From an uncultured Bacteroidota bacterium (GTDB lineage: Bacteria > Bacteroidota > Bacteroidia > NS11-12g > UBA9320): a stretch of DNA of 5,933 bases. The first letter of the stretch is position 1; each line of letters starts with the position of its first letter. Positions 1 to 5,933 of the stretch are shown here, piece by piece. Where the stretch lies: assembly GCA_913056425.1 (NCBI GenBank), contig CAJXLR010000123.1:1-5933 (forward strand). Reading direction: 5' to 3'. Below the pieces are notes generated by a model. It saw nothing but the letters and a program-made list of their open reading frames with translations. It searched no databases and was not told the DNA's origin. The position numbers and the translations under genes are program-made.

Positions 1-1581
1 AGGAGCAATTACCACAGCCGGCATATTCTCATCGATAAGAGCGATGGGTCCGTGCTTCATTTCTGCTGCAGGATAACCCTCAGCGTGTATATAGGAGATT
101 TCCTTGAGTTTCAATGCACCTTCAAGCGCTACCGGGAAATTTACACCTCTACCGAGGTAGAGGAAGTTATTAGCGTCCTTGTATCGCTCCGATATTTCAA
201 GCACCTTATCCGCACATGACTTTAATACACTCTCAACCTTTTCAGGAATTGCTTCAAGCTCGGCAAACATTGTTCTTAACCGGTCTTTGGTTATTTTACC
301 GCGTATCTCAGCAATACCTAAAGCGATTAGCGTCAAAATTGTTACCTGTGCCGTAAAAGCTTTGGTTGACGCCACTCCAATTTCCGGACCTGCGTGTGTG
401 TATGCACCGGCATCCGTAAGTCGTGGAATAGATGATCCTACCACGTTGCAAATACCGTAGATTGTCGCTCCTTTCTCCTTCGCTAATTCCAGTGCTGCAA
501 GCGTATCAGCAGTTTCACCTGATTGGCTGATTGCAATCACCAAATCATCTTCTGTTATGATCGGATCTCGATATCTGAACTCCGACGCGTATTCAACTTC
601 CACCGGAAGTCGGGCAAACTCTTCAATGAGGTATTCCCCCACTAGACCGGCATGCCAGCTCGTACCGCATCCAACAATTATGACACGATTCAAGTTTTTT
701 ATCTTGGACTCGTACTCACGCAAGCTACGCATGGCAAAAGTCAAGTCGGTTTGATTGAACCGACCACGCATACTGTCGTATATCGATTTAGGCTGCTCAT
801 AGATTTCCTTGAGCATGAAATGATCGTATCCACCTTTTTCGATTGCTTCAAGAGTTACCTCCAACTTATCGATATATGGTGTTTTTTCTGTGTTGGCGAG
901 GGTCTTAACCATCAAACCACTCTTCGATACCTCAACTATTTCGTTGTCATCGAGATAAATAACATCTCTTGTGTATTCAACGATTGGCGTAGCGTCGCTC
1001 GCCATGAAGTACTCTTTCTTGTCTTTACCCACACCAACCACCAAAGGGCTACCTTTTCGCGCACCAATTAGAGTTCCTGGGTTGTCTTTGCTCACAATAA
1101 CTATCGCGTAAGCTCCAATCACCTCGTTGAGTGCAAGACGGACTGCCTCAAATAGGCTTACATCTTCGTTGTCTTGGATGTCTTCTATGAGGTGGATCAA
1201 AACCTCAGTGTCCGTTTCACTTTTGAACTCATGACCACGCTTCATTAACGCTTCTTTCAGCGTTGCGTAGTTCTCAATGATTCCGTTGTGAATAACAGCC
1301 AAGTTACCCGACTGGCTTAAGTGTGGGTGTGCATTTACCTGATTAGGCTCTCCGTGGGTTGCCCAACGCGTATGGCCAATCCCAACGGTTCCTTCAATAT
1401 TCTCCCCTTCGGTAAGGTCAACAAGATCTTGGACCTTTCCTTTTTCTTTGTAAATCCGCAGATCTCCATTTAAAAGCGCAATACCGGCACTGTCATAGCC
1501 ACGGTATTCAAGGCGTTGGAGTCCCTTGATAAGGAAATCATACGCATTATTATCGCCTGTATAGGCAACGATTCCACACAT
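1..1581 (-). CDS. glmS: Glutamine--fructose-6-phosphate aminotransferase (isomerizing), C-terminus cut by window edge
   Basis: Cytoplasmic enzyme that makes glucosamine-6-phosphate from fructose-6-phosphate and glutamine, the first committed step towards UDP-GlcNAc for peptidoglycan and LPS. The 527 visible codons are open without interruption. The protein begins MCGIVAYTG, giving the N-terminal Cys2 nucleophile of class II glutamine amidotransferases. HTRWATHG (70-77), HNGIIEN (98-104) and ETDTE (122-126) complete the glutaminase domain (about 1-230). The first SIS domain carries GCGTS (304-308) and SQSGET (352-357), followed by GPEIGVASTK (398-407). The second SIS domain has LGRG (476-479) and KLKEISYIHAEGY (491-503). 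Lys491, Glu494 and His510 align with E. coli Lys485, Glu488 and His504. Compared with the usual length of about 610, some 85 C-terminal residues are missing, including the expected catalytic Lys603 equivalent. The start is fixed by the required Met-Cys. It lies 25 bases after metK, has no Shine-Dalgarno motif, and is probably in one transcript with metK. I see no glmS ribozyme or other leader structure. Confidence 0.98.
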   Translation of the reverse strand, partial: MCGIVAYTGDNNAYDFLIKGLQRLEYRGYDSAGIALLNGDLRIYKEKGKVQDLVDLTEGENIEGTVGIGHTRWATHGEPNQVNAHPHLSQSGNLAVIHNGIIENYATLKEALMKRGHEFKSETDTEVLIHLIEDIQDNEDVSLFEAVRLALNEVIGAYAIVIVSKDNPGTLIGARKGSPLVVGVGKDKKEYFMASDATPIVEYTRDVIYLDDNEIVEVSKSGLMVKTLANTEKTPYIDKLEVTLEAIEKGGYDHFMLKEIYEQPKSIYDSMRGRFNQTDLTFAMRSLREYESKIKNLNRVIIVGCGTSWHAGLVGEYLIEEFARLPVEVEYASEFRYRDPIITEDDLVIAISQSGETADTLAALELAKEKGATIYGICNVVGSSIPRLTDAGAYTHAGPEIGVASTKAFTAQVTILTLIALGIAEIRGKITKDRLRTMFAELEAIPEKVESVLKSCADKVLEISERYKDANNFLYLGRGVNFPVALEGALKLKEISYIHAEGYPAAEMKHGPIALIDENMPAVVIAP

Positions 1582-1606
1582 AGTAGGTTATTGTTTAGTT
1601 CCGAAT
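1582..1606 (-). other. Short metK-glmS intergenic spacer
   Basis: This 25-base AT-rich gap separates the metK TAA from the glmS ATG. It holds no hairpin, no T-tract after a stem, no promoter-like pair and no Shine-Dalgarno motif. That supports read-through from metK into glmS, with translation initiation of the SD-independent kind common in Bacteroidota. Co-transcription is inferred from spacing and strand only. Confidence 0.7.
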
Positions 1607-2860
1607 TTACAGTTTAAAAAGATCTTTGATCTTTTCAACGAAGTCGAGCTTTTCCCAAGGGAACAACTCAACGGCAACTTCTTTGGTCACTCCATCCGGA
1701 GAAACAAACGTTTTAGTCACGGTTTCAGGAGTACGGCCCATGTGCCCGTAAGCGGCTGTTTCACTGTATATTGGAGTTCGTAAGCTCAACCGGTCTTCTA
1801 TTGCTGCCGGACGCATGTCAAACAGACTCAGAATACGTTCAGCAATCTCACCATCCGTCATATCAACATTTGATGTCCCGTAACTATCAACAAATAATGC
1901 CATTGGCTCAACAACACCTATCGCGTAGGACACTTGAACTAACACTTCAGAGCAAAGTCCTGCTGCAACCATGTTTTTCGCAATGTGACGTGTAGCGTAT
2001 GCCGCGCTTCTATCCACTTTTGACGGATCCTTACCGCTAAATGCTCCTCCTCCGTGTGCACCTTTTCCGCCATACGTGTCTACGATAATTTTTCGACCAG
2101 TCAAACCAGTATCTCCATGAGGTCCGCCGATTACAAACTTACCGGTTGGGTTGATGTGATATTTGATATCGTCGCCAAACAGCGCTTGAATCTCTGGTTT
2201 AAGACTCGCTTTAACGCGTGGTATCACGATGTTTAACATATCGTCTTTAATCTTGGCAAGCATTTTCTGCTCCTCATCAAAGTCGTCGTGTTGAGTAGAA
2301 ATTACAATCGCCTCGATACGTGTTGGCTTGTTATTGTCGTCATACTCTATGGTAACCTGAGACTTCGAATCTGGTCTCAAGTATTTAATCTCATTGTTCT
2401 CACGACGTAACTCGGCTAACACTTGAAGTATCTTGTGCGAAAGGTCTAAGGCCAAAGGCATGTAGTTTTCGGTTTCGTTTGTTGCGTAACCAAACATCAT
2501 ACCTTGATCACCAGCACCCTGCTCCATGCGGTCTCCGCGATCTACACCTTGATTGATATCTGAACTTTGCTCGTGAATTGCACTAAAAACACCACAAGAG
2601 TTACCATCAAACATGTATTCACTTTTTGTGTATCCAATTCGGTTAATCACATCTCTCGCTATCTTCTGAACATCAAGGTAGGTGTTTGAATTCACCTCAC
2701 CCGCTAGTACTACTTGACCAGTGGTAACAAGGGTCTCACAAGCAACTTTTGAATTGGGATCAAAAGCCAAAAAGTGATCAATAAGTGCGTCTGAGATTTG
2801 ATCTGCAACTTTATCTGGGTGTCCTTCGGATACTGATTCCGAGGTAAAAAAGTACGACAT
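1607..2860 (-). CDS. metK: S-adenosylmethionine synthetase (methionine adenosyltransferase)
   Basis: Cytoplasmic enzyme that makes S-adenosylmethionine from ATP and methionine, releasing phosphate and diphosphate. SAM is the main methyl donor. The 417-residue protein is complete. The N-terminus MSYFFTSESVSEGHPDK is the family start and contains the ATP- and Mg-binding GHPDK (13-17). The family signature GAGDQG is at 115-120, and GGPHGDTGLTGRK (245-257) leads into DTYGG (261-265). The glycine-rich phosphate-binding GGGAFSGKD (270-278) is intact, followed by KVDRSAAYATRHIAKN. The length exceeds E. coli MetK (384) and fits, from memory, the somewhat longer Bacteroidota form; much of the extra sequence appears to lie in the charged stretch around 150-200. 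The ATG at 2860 is clear from this N-terminus. No Shine-Dalgarno motif precedes it; the leader is AT-rich. No SAM riboswitch fits in the 64-base upstream gap. The stop is TAA, 25 bases before glmS, with no terminator between them. Confidence 0.99.
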   Translation of the reverse strand: MSYFFTSESVSEGHPDKVADQISDALIDHFLAFDPNSKVACETLVTTGQVVLAGEVNSNTYLDVQKIARDVINRIGYTKSEYMFDGNSCGVFSAIHEQSSDINQGVDRGDRMEQGAGDQGMMFGYATNETENYMPLALDLSHKILQVLAELRRENNEIKYLRPDSKSQVTIEYDDNNKPTRIEAIVISTQHDDFDEEQKMLAKIKDDMLNIVIPRVKASLKPEIQALFGDDIKYHINPTGKFVIGGPHGDTGLTGRKIIVDTYGGKGAHGGGAFSGKDPSKVDRSAAYATRHIAKNMVAAGLCSEVLVQVSYAIGVVEPMALFVDSYGTSNVDMTDGEIAERILSLFDMRPAAIEDRLSLRTPIYSETAAYGHMGRTPETVTKTFVSPDGVTKEVAVELFPWEKLDFVEKIKDLFKL

Positions 2861-2882
2861 GTATTCTAATAATTTAAGTGCG

Positions 2883-2912
2883 CGAATTTAGCTTAAAATC
2901 CGCATTCTCAAA
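2883..2912 (-). promoter_or_regulatory. Candidate Bacteroidota-type promoter for metK-glmS
   Basis: On the minus strand TTTG (complement of 2909-2912) is followed after 18 bases by TAAATTCG (complement of 2883-2890). The Bacteroidota housekeeping sigma factor recognises TTTG and TAnnTTTG with a spacing of roughly 17-23, so the upstream element is exact and the downstream one matches five of its six fixed positions. A start site about 6 bases further on would leave a leader of roughly 15-20 bases before the metK ATG at 2860. It lies entirely between the peptidase stop and metK. The match is by eye, and such short AT-rich elements also occur by chance. Confidence 0.4.
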
Positions 2913-2924
2913 GACTCAGCAACC

Positions 2925-5393
2925 TCAGTCGACGACTCCTAAACTCCGGAGTTTTGTTCGTTGCTCTTTCGTAAACGGATATTGGTCGAAAACTGCCTGA
3001 ATTGCCTTTTCCATCGGGTACTGTTCGTTGTACCATTTTAACGTTGCAACAGCAGGGCTCGACAACCTTCGATTGTTGCTTAGACAGGCATCCAATATGT
3101 TTACAATAGCCTGCGCATTTAAGTAGTTAAACTTCTTGATGCTAGCCATAGCAGACAGGCGCGTTCTAAACTCATACAAATTAGAGCTGTAGCTTGTCAA
3201 CTCATTCAAATGCTTGTAATAATTGCTGTTTTTATCCCTGAGCAAAGCAACGGAGTCCGACTTCAATTGATCGATTTTATATGTTAACCAAGTAATGCGA
3301 ACATCATGACCACGGCCAATCACCTCCTCAGTTCTCTCGAAGTACGCATCTTTATTCTGGCTTCCACGCTCGCACAAACACTTAAGTGCCTGACTTTGAT
3401 TCATATACGATTTATCTGCCAGACCCGATTCGAAAATGGACTTTAAGCCATCCACATTATCACAGTCGTTTAAGACCACTCGTTTTACACGAACATCAGC
3501 CTTTGGAAGTTCTGTATTTAAAAATCGAGCGCTCTTGTTATCCGAAACCAGCTGCTTCACTATGGCTGCTTGAATTCCGTAGTGCTTTTCGCGCTTGAAG
3601 GCTTTCTGCAAAGCTTCTCGTTTAACCTCAACATCTACCCCTTCCAGCGCAATCACGGCGTCATACCGATCGATATACTGTGCAGCTAGCTCAAGCTGCT
3701 TCATCAGCTCCTTCGGTGATTTTTCATAATGCACCTTCTTCAAAACGTTGCTCCCAATATCAAACAAAACATATGCAATCTCTTTGTCCGATGCATGTGT
3801 AAACGAAACAGTGGTAGTCTGATTTTCTACCCAAACAGTTTTCTCTTCTGAACTACCATCCGAATAATAAACTCCGCACTTTATGGGCATTTTAAACAGA
3901 CCAATCGTCAAATTTTGCTCGTGGTTTTGAACCACTGTCATGACGGTTTCTGTGCTGTAATCTTTGTAGCTGACATGGTAACTTGGCTCCCCACCCCGAT
4001 ATATCCATTGGTCAAAGAACCAATCCAGGTTCATTCCCAGAACATCCTGAACAGCTTGCTCCAAGTCGTTCGACTCGACGTTTCCAAACTCATGCTTTTT
4101 GAGGTAGTACGCTATAACTCGTTTGTATTCTTCATCACCCAATACGTAACGCATCATGTGTAAAACGGTGCTACCTTTTGGGTAAACTCGAGCAGTTCCC
4201 GACTTGGTATGTGCCACCGGTATATCATCTTGTTCTCCGGCACGAAGTGCAGAATTAACCTCGTTTCGCATGTTGAGCTGATACTCTTCTTTGCCATAGG
4301 TTTCCCCCATGAACAGTTTCGCATAGTAGGTTGCAAAACTCTCTTGCAACCAGGTACCTGTCCCTGAGCGTGCTGTAATCAAATCACCGAACCACTGATG
4401 CGTCAACTCATGAGCATTCACACTTACGTAATTTCGATCATTGAAACTATTTTCATCGGTGATGAAAAAATCCCCGAAAATTGTTGCAGAGGTATTCTCC
4501 ATCGCGCCGTACATAAAGTCCTGCACCATCACTTGGCTGTAACTTCCCCATGGATATGGATATCCGGTTTCATCCTCCAAAAACTCTATTATCTTTTCGG
4601 TATGAAGACTGGTGAGTTCAAGAGCATCATCCTTATACTCAGGGTAATACCAAAACTGAACCGAGGTCCCACGACTTGTCTCTGTTTTCTTTACGGCAAA
4701 TCGATCGATTGCCAGCATTAATAGGTAACCGGCATGTGGCTTAGGCATCTTGTAGTGCCAAGTTTTAGTGCCGTCCTTGTTGTCTTTCTCGTTGATCAGC
4801 TCACCATTAGACAGAACGTTAAAGTCATCAGTAAATCGCACAATGGTTTCTGTGACAAACTTGTCGTTCATGTTGTCATACATGGGTATCCAGTGTCTGT
4901 TGTCGATACCCTGACCCTGGGTCCAAATCTGTTGTCGTGTCTGATATTTTGAGTTGGTGACTTTGGGTGAATTCCACCCTATGAAGTATATCCCTTTCTG
5001 TGGGTTAGCTTCATACTTTATACTGATTTTGTATTCTTTATCCCAATTGAGTGGCTCGTTAAATTTCGTTACTAAACCTTCCGAATTTGTATAGAACTCA
5101 ACTGGGGCTTCAACCTTCTTACCAACCAGTTTGACAGAATTAATATCAATTCCCGGAGCATCCCAGAAGATGGTATCCACTTGTTTGCGTATTGGCGTGA
5201 ATGTGTGCTCAACGGTTCCAATCACCTTCCCTTCTTTAGGTTCAAATTCAACATCAACCAACATGTGGGTTACATCAACCTGATGTTCGCGGACCTTTCC
5301 GTCCGGGTCTGCGAGGTAATGTTCGAACTGTTGACCTTCGGCTCGAAATACACCGAGAACAATCAAAAGGGGTAATAGTAATCGTTTACGCAT
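2925..5393 (-). CDS. Secreted M1-family (aminopeptidase N-like) zinc metallopeptidase with helical C-terminal domain
   Basis: Probable periplasmic aminopeptidase that removes N-terminal residues from peptides. Numbering is from the ATG at 5393 (822 residues). Residues 1-20 are a signal peptide: MRKR, a Leu/Ile/Val-rich core, then Ala-Glu-Gly with predicted cleavage before Gln-Gln. There is no lipobox Cys and no type IX secretion tail. An N-terminal beta domain (about 40-235) precedes the gluzincin catalytic domain. That domain has the exopeptidase motif GAMEN (296-300), the zinc motif HELTH (328-332) and, 18 residues later, the third zinc ligand Glu351 in WLQESFA. Tyr404 in VYPKGSTVL matches the transition-state tyrosine of M1 enzymes. 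DWFFDQWIYRGGEP (457-470) closes the catalytic domain. A beta-sandwich (about 474-555) and a helix-rich, HEAT-like C-terminus follow. All catalytic residues are present. In-frame starts at 5408 (ATG) and 5423 (TTG) would add 5 or 10 residues before the signal peptide; I chose 5393 because MRKR plus the hydrophobic core is a standard signal peptide. The exact substrate is unknown. Confidence 0.95.
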   Translation of the reverse strand: MRKRLLLPLLIVLGVFRAEGQQFEHYLADPDGKVREHQVDVTHMLVDVEFEPKEGKVIGTVEHTFTPIRKQVDTIFWDAPGIDINSVKLVGKKVEAPVEFYTNSEGLVTKFNEPLNWDKEYKISIKYEANPQKGIYFIGWNSPKVTNSKYQTRQQIWTQGQGIDNRHWIPMYDNMNDKFVTETIVRFTDDFNVLSNGELINEKDNKDGTKTWHYKMPKPHAGYLLMLAIDRFAVKKTETSRGTSVQFWYYPEYKDDALELTSLHTEKIIEFLEDETGYPYPWGSYSQVMVQDFMYGAMENTSATIFGDFFITDENSFNDRNYVSVNAHELTHQWFGDLITARSGTGTWLQESFATYYAKLFMGETYGKEEYQLNMRNEVNSALRAGEQDDIPVAHTKSGTARVYPKGSTVLHMMRYVLGDEEYKRVIAYYLKKHEFGNVESNDLEQAVQDVLGMNLDWFFDQWIYRGGEPSYHVSYKDYSTETVMTVVQNHEQNLTIGLFKMPIKCGVYYSDGSSEEKTVWVENQTTTVSFTHASDKEIAYVLFDIGSNVLKKVHYEKSPKELMKQLELAAQYIDRYDAVIALEGVDVEVKREALQKAFKREKHYGIQAAIVKQLVSDNKSARFLNTELPKADVRVKRVVLNDCDNVDGLKSIFESGLADKSYMNQSQALKCLCERGSQNKDAYFERTEEVIGRGHDVRITWLTYKIDQLKSDSVALLRDKNSNYYKHLNELTSYSSNLYEFRTRLSAMASIKKFNYLNAQAIVNILDACLSNNRRLSSPAVATLKWYNEQYPMEKAIQAVFDQYPFTKEQRTKLRSLGVVD

Positions 5394-5418
5394 GTGACGA
5401 AAATACATTCTATTTAAA

Positions 5419-5438
5419 ATCAATTGAATCGAATTGAT
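5419..5438. repeat. 7-bp inverted repeat with 6-bp spacer, operator-like
   Basis: ATCAATT (5419-5425) and AATTGAT (5432-5438) are perfect inverse complements around the spacer GAATCG. The 20-bp symmetric site lies just upstream of the chosen peptidase start and resembles a dimeric regulator site in size. AT-rich sequence makes chance symmetry likely, and if the TTG at 5423 were the start, the site would overlap it. A function is not shown. Confidence 0.3.
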
Positions 5439-5449
5439 GTGAACAAAAT

Positions 5450-5461
5450 TGACAAAAGTCA
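5450..5461. repeat. Short inverted repeat TGAC-AAAA-GTCA
   Basis: TGAC (5450-5453) and GTCA (5458-5461) form a perfect 4-bp inverted repeat around AAAA, mid-way between the divergent genes. It could be half of a regulator site, but an element this short is expected often by chance. Confidence 0.2.
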
Positions 5462-5488
5462 GTTAAGATTTAGCACATCCTAAGTAAG

Positions 5489-5504
5489 GAGTTAAACTGA
5501 GTTA
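5489..5504 (+). repeat. Direct repeat GAGTTA, 10-bp spacing, upstream of kmo
   Basis: GAGTTA occurs at 5489-5494 and again at 5499-5504, one helical turn apart and 15 bases before the kmo ATG. A related AGTTAA is at 5461-5466. Repeats on the same helix face are a common layout for regulator binding, but nothing here identifies a regulator. Confidence 0.25.
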
Positions 5505-5519
5505 CGTAAACTTGCAACA

Positions 5520-5933
5520 ATGTCAAAAGGGAAGATCACAGTAGTAGGTGGCGGATTAGCCGGATCATTAATGTCGGTATACTTCGCGAAAAGAGGTTAT
5601 GAGGTCAATGTTTACGAGCGTCGACCGGATATGAGGAACACCGACATAAGTGCCGGAAAATCGATTAACCTTGCTTTATCAACGAGAGGGATTAGAGCGC
5701 TGGAAAAAGTTGGTTTAAAAGACTCCATTCTAAAAGAAGCAATCCCAATGCACGGGAGGACTATGCACGACGAGCGTGGAGAACTTGCTTATCAGCCCTA
5801 TGGAACCGAAGGTCAGTTTATAAATTCTGTATCTCGTGGCGGGCTCAATGTTCAACTGTTAGAGTTGGCTGACGAGAATCCAGATGTTCAGCTTCATTTC
5901 AATCACAAGTGCCTCGATATAGATTTCGAAACC
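5520..5933 (+). CDS. kmo: Kynurenine 3-monooxygenase, N-terminal part, cut by window edge
   Basis: FAD- and NADPH-dependent hydroxylase that converts L-kynurenine to 3-hydroxykynurenine in tryptophan degradation, a route that can also lead to quinolinate and NAD. The 138 visible codons are open. The protein begins MSKGKITVVGGGLAGS with the Rossmann GxGxxG (10-15) for FAD, and the acidic end of the second strand is Glu33 in YERRPD. GKSINLALSTRG (46-57) and IPMHGRTMH (75-83) are typical of the family. Arg80 and Tyr94 (in QPYG) have the 14-residue spacing of Arg84 and Tyr98, which bind the kynurenine carboxylate in the Pseudomonas fluorescens enzyme. SVSRGGLN (103-110) is also diagnostic. About 310 C-terminal residues are missing, judged from the usual length of about 450. 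The ATG at 5520 is the only plausible start: upstream in frame there is no ATG, GTG or TTG before the TAA at 5493. GGAG at 5488-5491 is 28 bases from the ATG, too far to act as its ribosome site. It is divergent from the peptidase gene. Confidence 0.96.
   Translation, partial: MSKGKITVVGGGLAGSLMSVYFAKRGYEVNVYERRPDMRNTDISAGKSINLALSTRGIRALEKVGLKDSILKEAIPMHGRTMHDERGELAYQPYGTEGQFINSVSRGGLNVQLLELADENPDVQLHFNHKCLDIDFET

Larger units (their letters stand above)
5394..5519. promoter_or_regulatory. Divergent intergenic region between the M1 peptidase gene and kmo
   Basis: This 126-base AT-rich region separates two divergent start codons, so it should contain promoters for both. I could not find a clean TTTG and TAnnTTTG pair with correct spacing on either strand. 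Two short inverted repeats and one direct repeat lie here and are listed separately. If the peptidase really starts at 5408 or 5423, the region shrinks to 111 or 96 bases. No Shine-Dalgarno motif stands at a working distance from either start. Confidence 0.5.

Noticed and set aside
179..1071. Open frames on the plus strand opposite glmS, the longest 139 codons at 652-1071
   Set aside because: They lie antisense to an uninterrupted, strongly conserved glmS reading frame, show no recognisable family or domain, and have no upstream signals. They are shadows of the real gene.
1771..2236. Plus-strand open frames of 74 and 60 codons opposite metK
   Set aside because: They are antisense to conserved MetK motifs, have low-complexity composition and resemble no known protein. 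They are chance frames.
2861..2924. SAM riboswitch or other leader RNA upstream of metK
   Set aside because: The gap is only 64 bases, too short for a full SAM-I type aptamer plus expression platform, and no conserved riboswitch core was recognised.
2913..2930. Intrinsic terminator after the peptidase gene
   Set aside because: The stem is only 4+2 pairs with a mismatch and is followed by just three T residues, so it does not meet the usual pattern. It is kept only as part of a low-interest finding.
3386..5375. Several open frames of 60-107 codons inside the M1 peptidase gene, on both strands
   Set aside because: All are fully contained in the intact peptidase gene and read as out-of-frame translation. 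The 107-codon frame at 4398-4721 overlaps the GAMEN and HEXXH region on the opposite strand.
5449..5454. TTGACA resembling a classic sigma-70 -35 box upstream of kmo
   Set aside because: There is no TATAAT-like element 16-18 bases downstream, and the inferred Bacteroidota host uses a different promoter consensus.
5507..5514. TAAACTTG resembling a Bacteroidota -7 element before kmo
   Set aside because: No TTTG stands 17-23 bases upstream, and the resulting leader would be almost absent, so the match is probably chance.
1..5933. A new defence, mobile or otherwise undescribed system
   Set aside because: All four genes are recognisable metabolic or housekeeping genes with intact motifs. There are no integrases, transposases, long repeats, unusual composition or unexplained stretches over 126 bases.

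Overview
The window is ordinary core-genome DNA, most likely from a Bacteroidota bacterium (probably Flavobacteriia or a close relative). Pointers to this are the style of the GlmS, MetK and Kmo proteins, the absence of a Shine-Dalgarno motif before the genes, moderate GC (low to mid 40s % by eye), a signal peptide whose predicted mature end begins with Gln, and a promoter-like element of the Bacteroidota type (TTTG and TAnnTTTG) before metK. The taxonomy is inference; no rRNA or other marker is present.

Layout: four protein genes fill nearly all of the window. On the minus strand, reading right to left, are a secreted M1-family zinc metallopeptidase (5393 to 2925), S-adenosylmethionine synthetase metK (2860 to 1607) and glutamine-fructose-6-phosphate aminotransferase glmS (from 1581 to the left edge, C-terminus cut off). 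On the plus strand, kynurenine 3-monooxygenase kmo begins at 5520 and is cut by the right edge. The two edge genes are open throughout the visible part. No stretch over 300 bases lacks a gene. The three intergenic gaps are 25, 64 and 126 bases.

How the genes relate: metK and glmS are 25 bases apart with no terminator, so they are probably co-transcribed. The peptidase lies 64 bases upstream of metK and may be part of the same unit, although a promoter-like element in that gap could let metK-glmS be expressed separately. kmo is divergent from the peptidase across a 126-base AT-rich region that holds short inverted and direct repeats and presumably both promoters. The products serve separate functions: peptide degradation in the periplasm, SAM supply, amino-sugar precursors for the cell envelope, and tryptophan/kynurenine catabolism or NAD synthesis.

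I found no mobile element, CRISPR array, RNA gene, riboswitch, toxin-antitoxin pair, defence gene or unfamiliar system. The findings are small regulatory and boundary questions.
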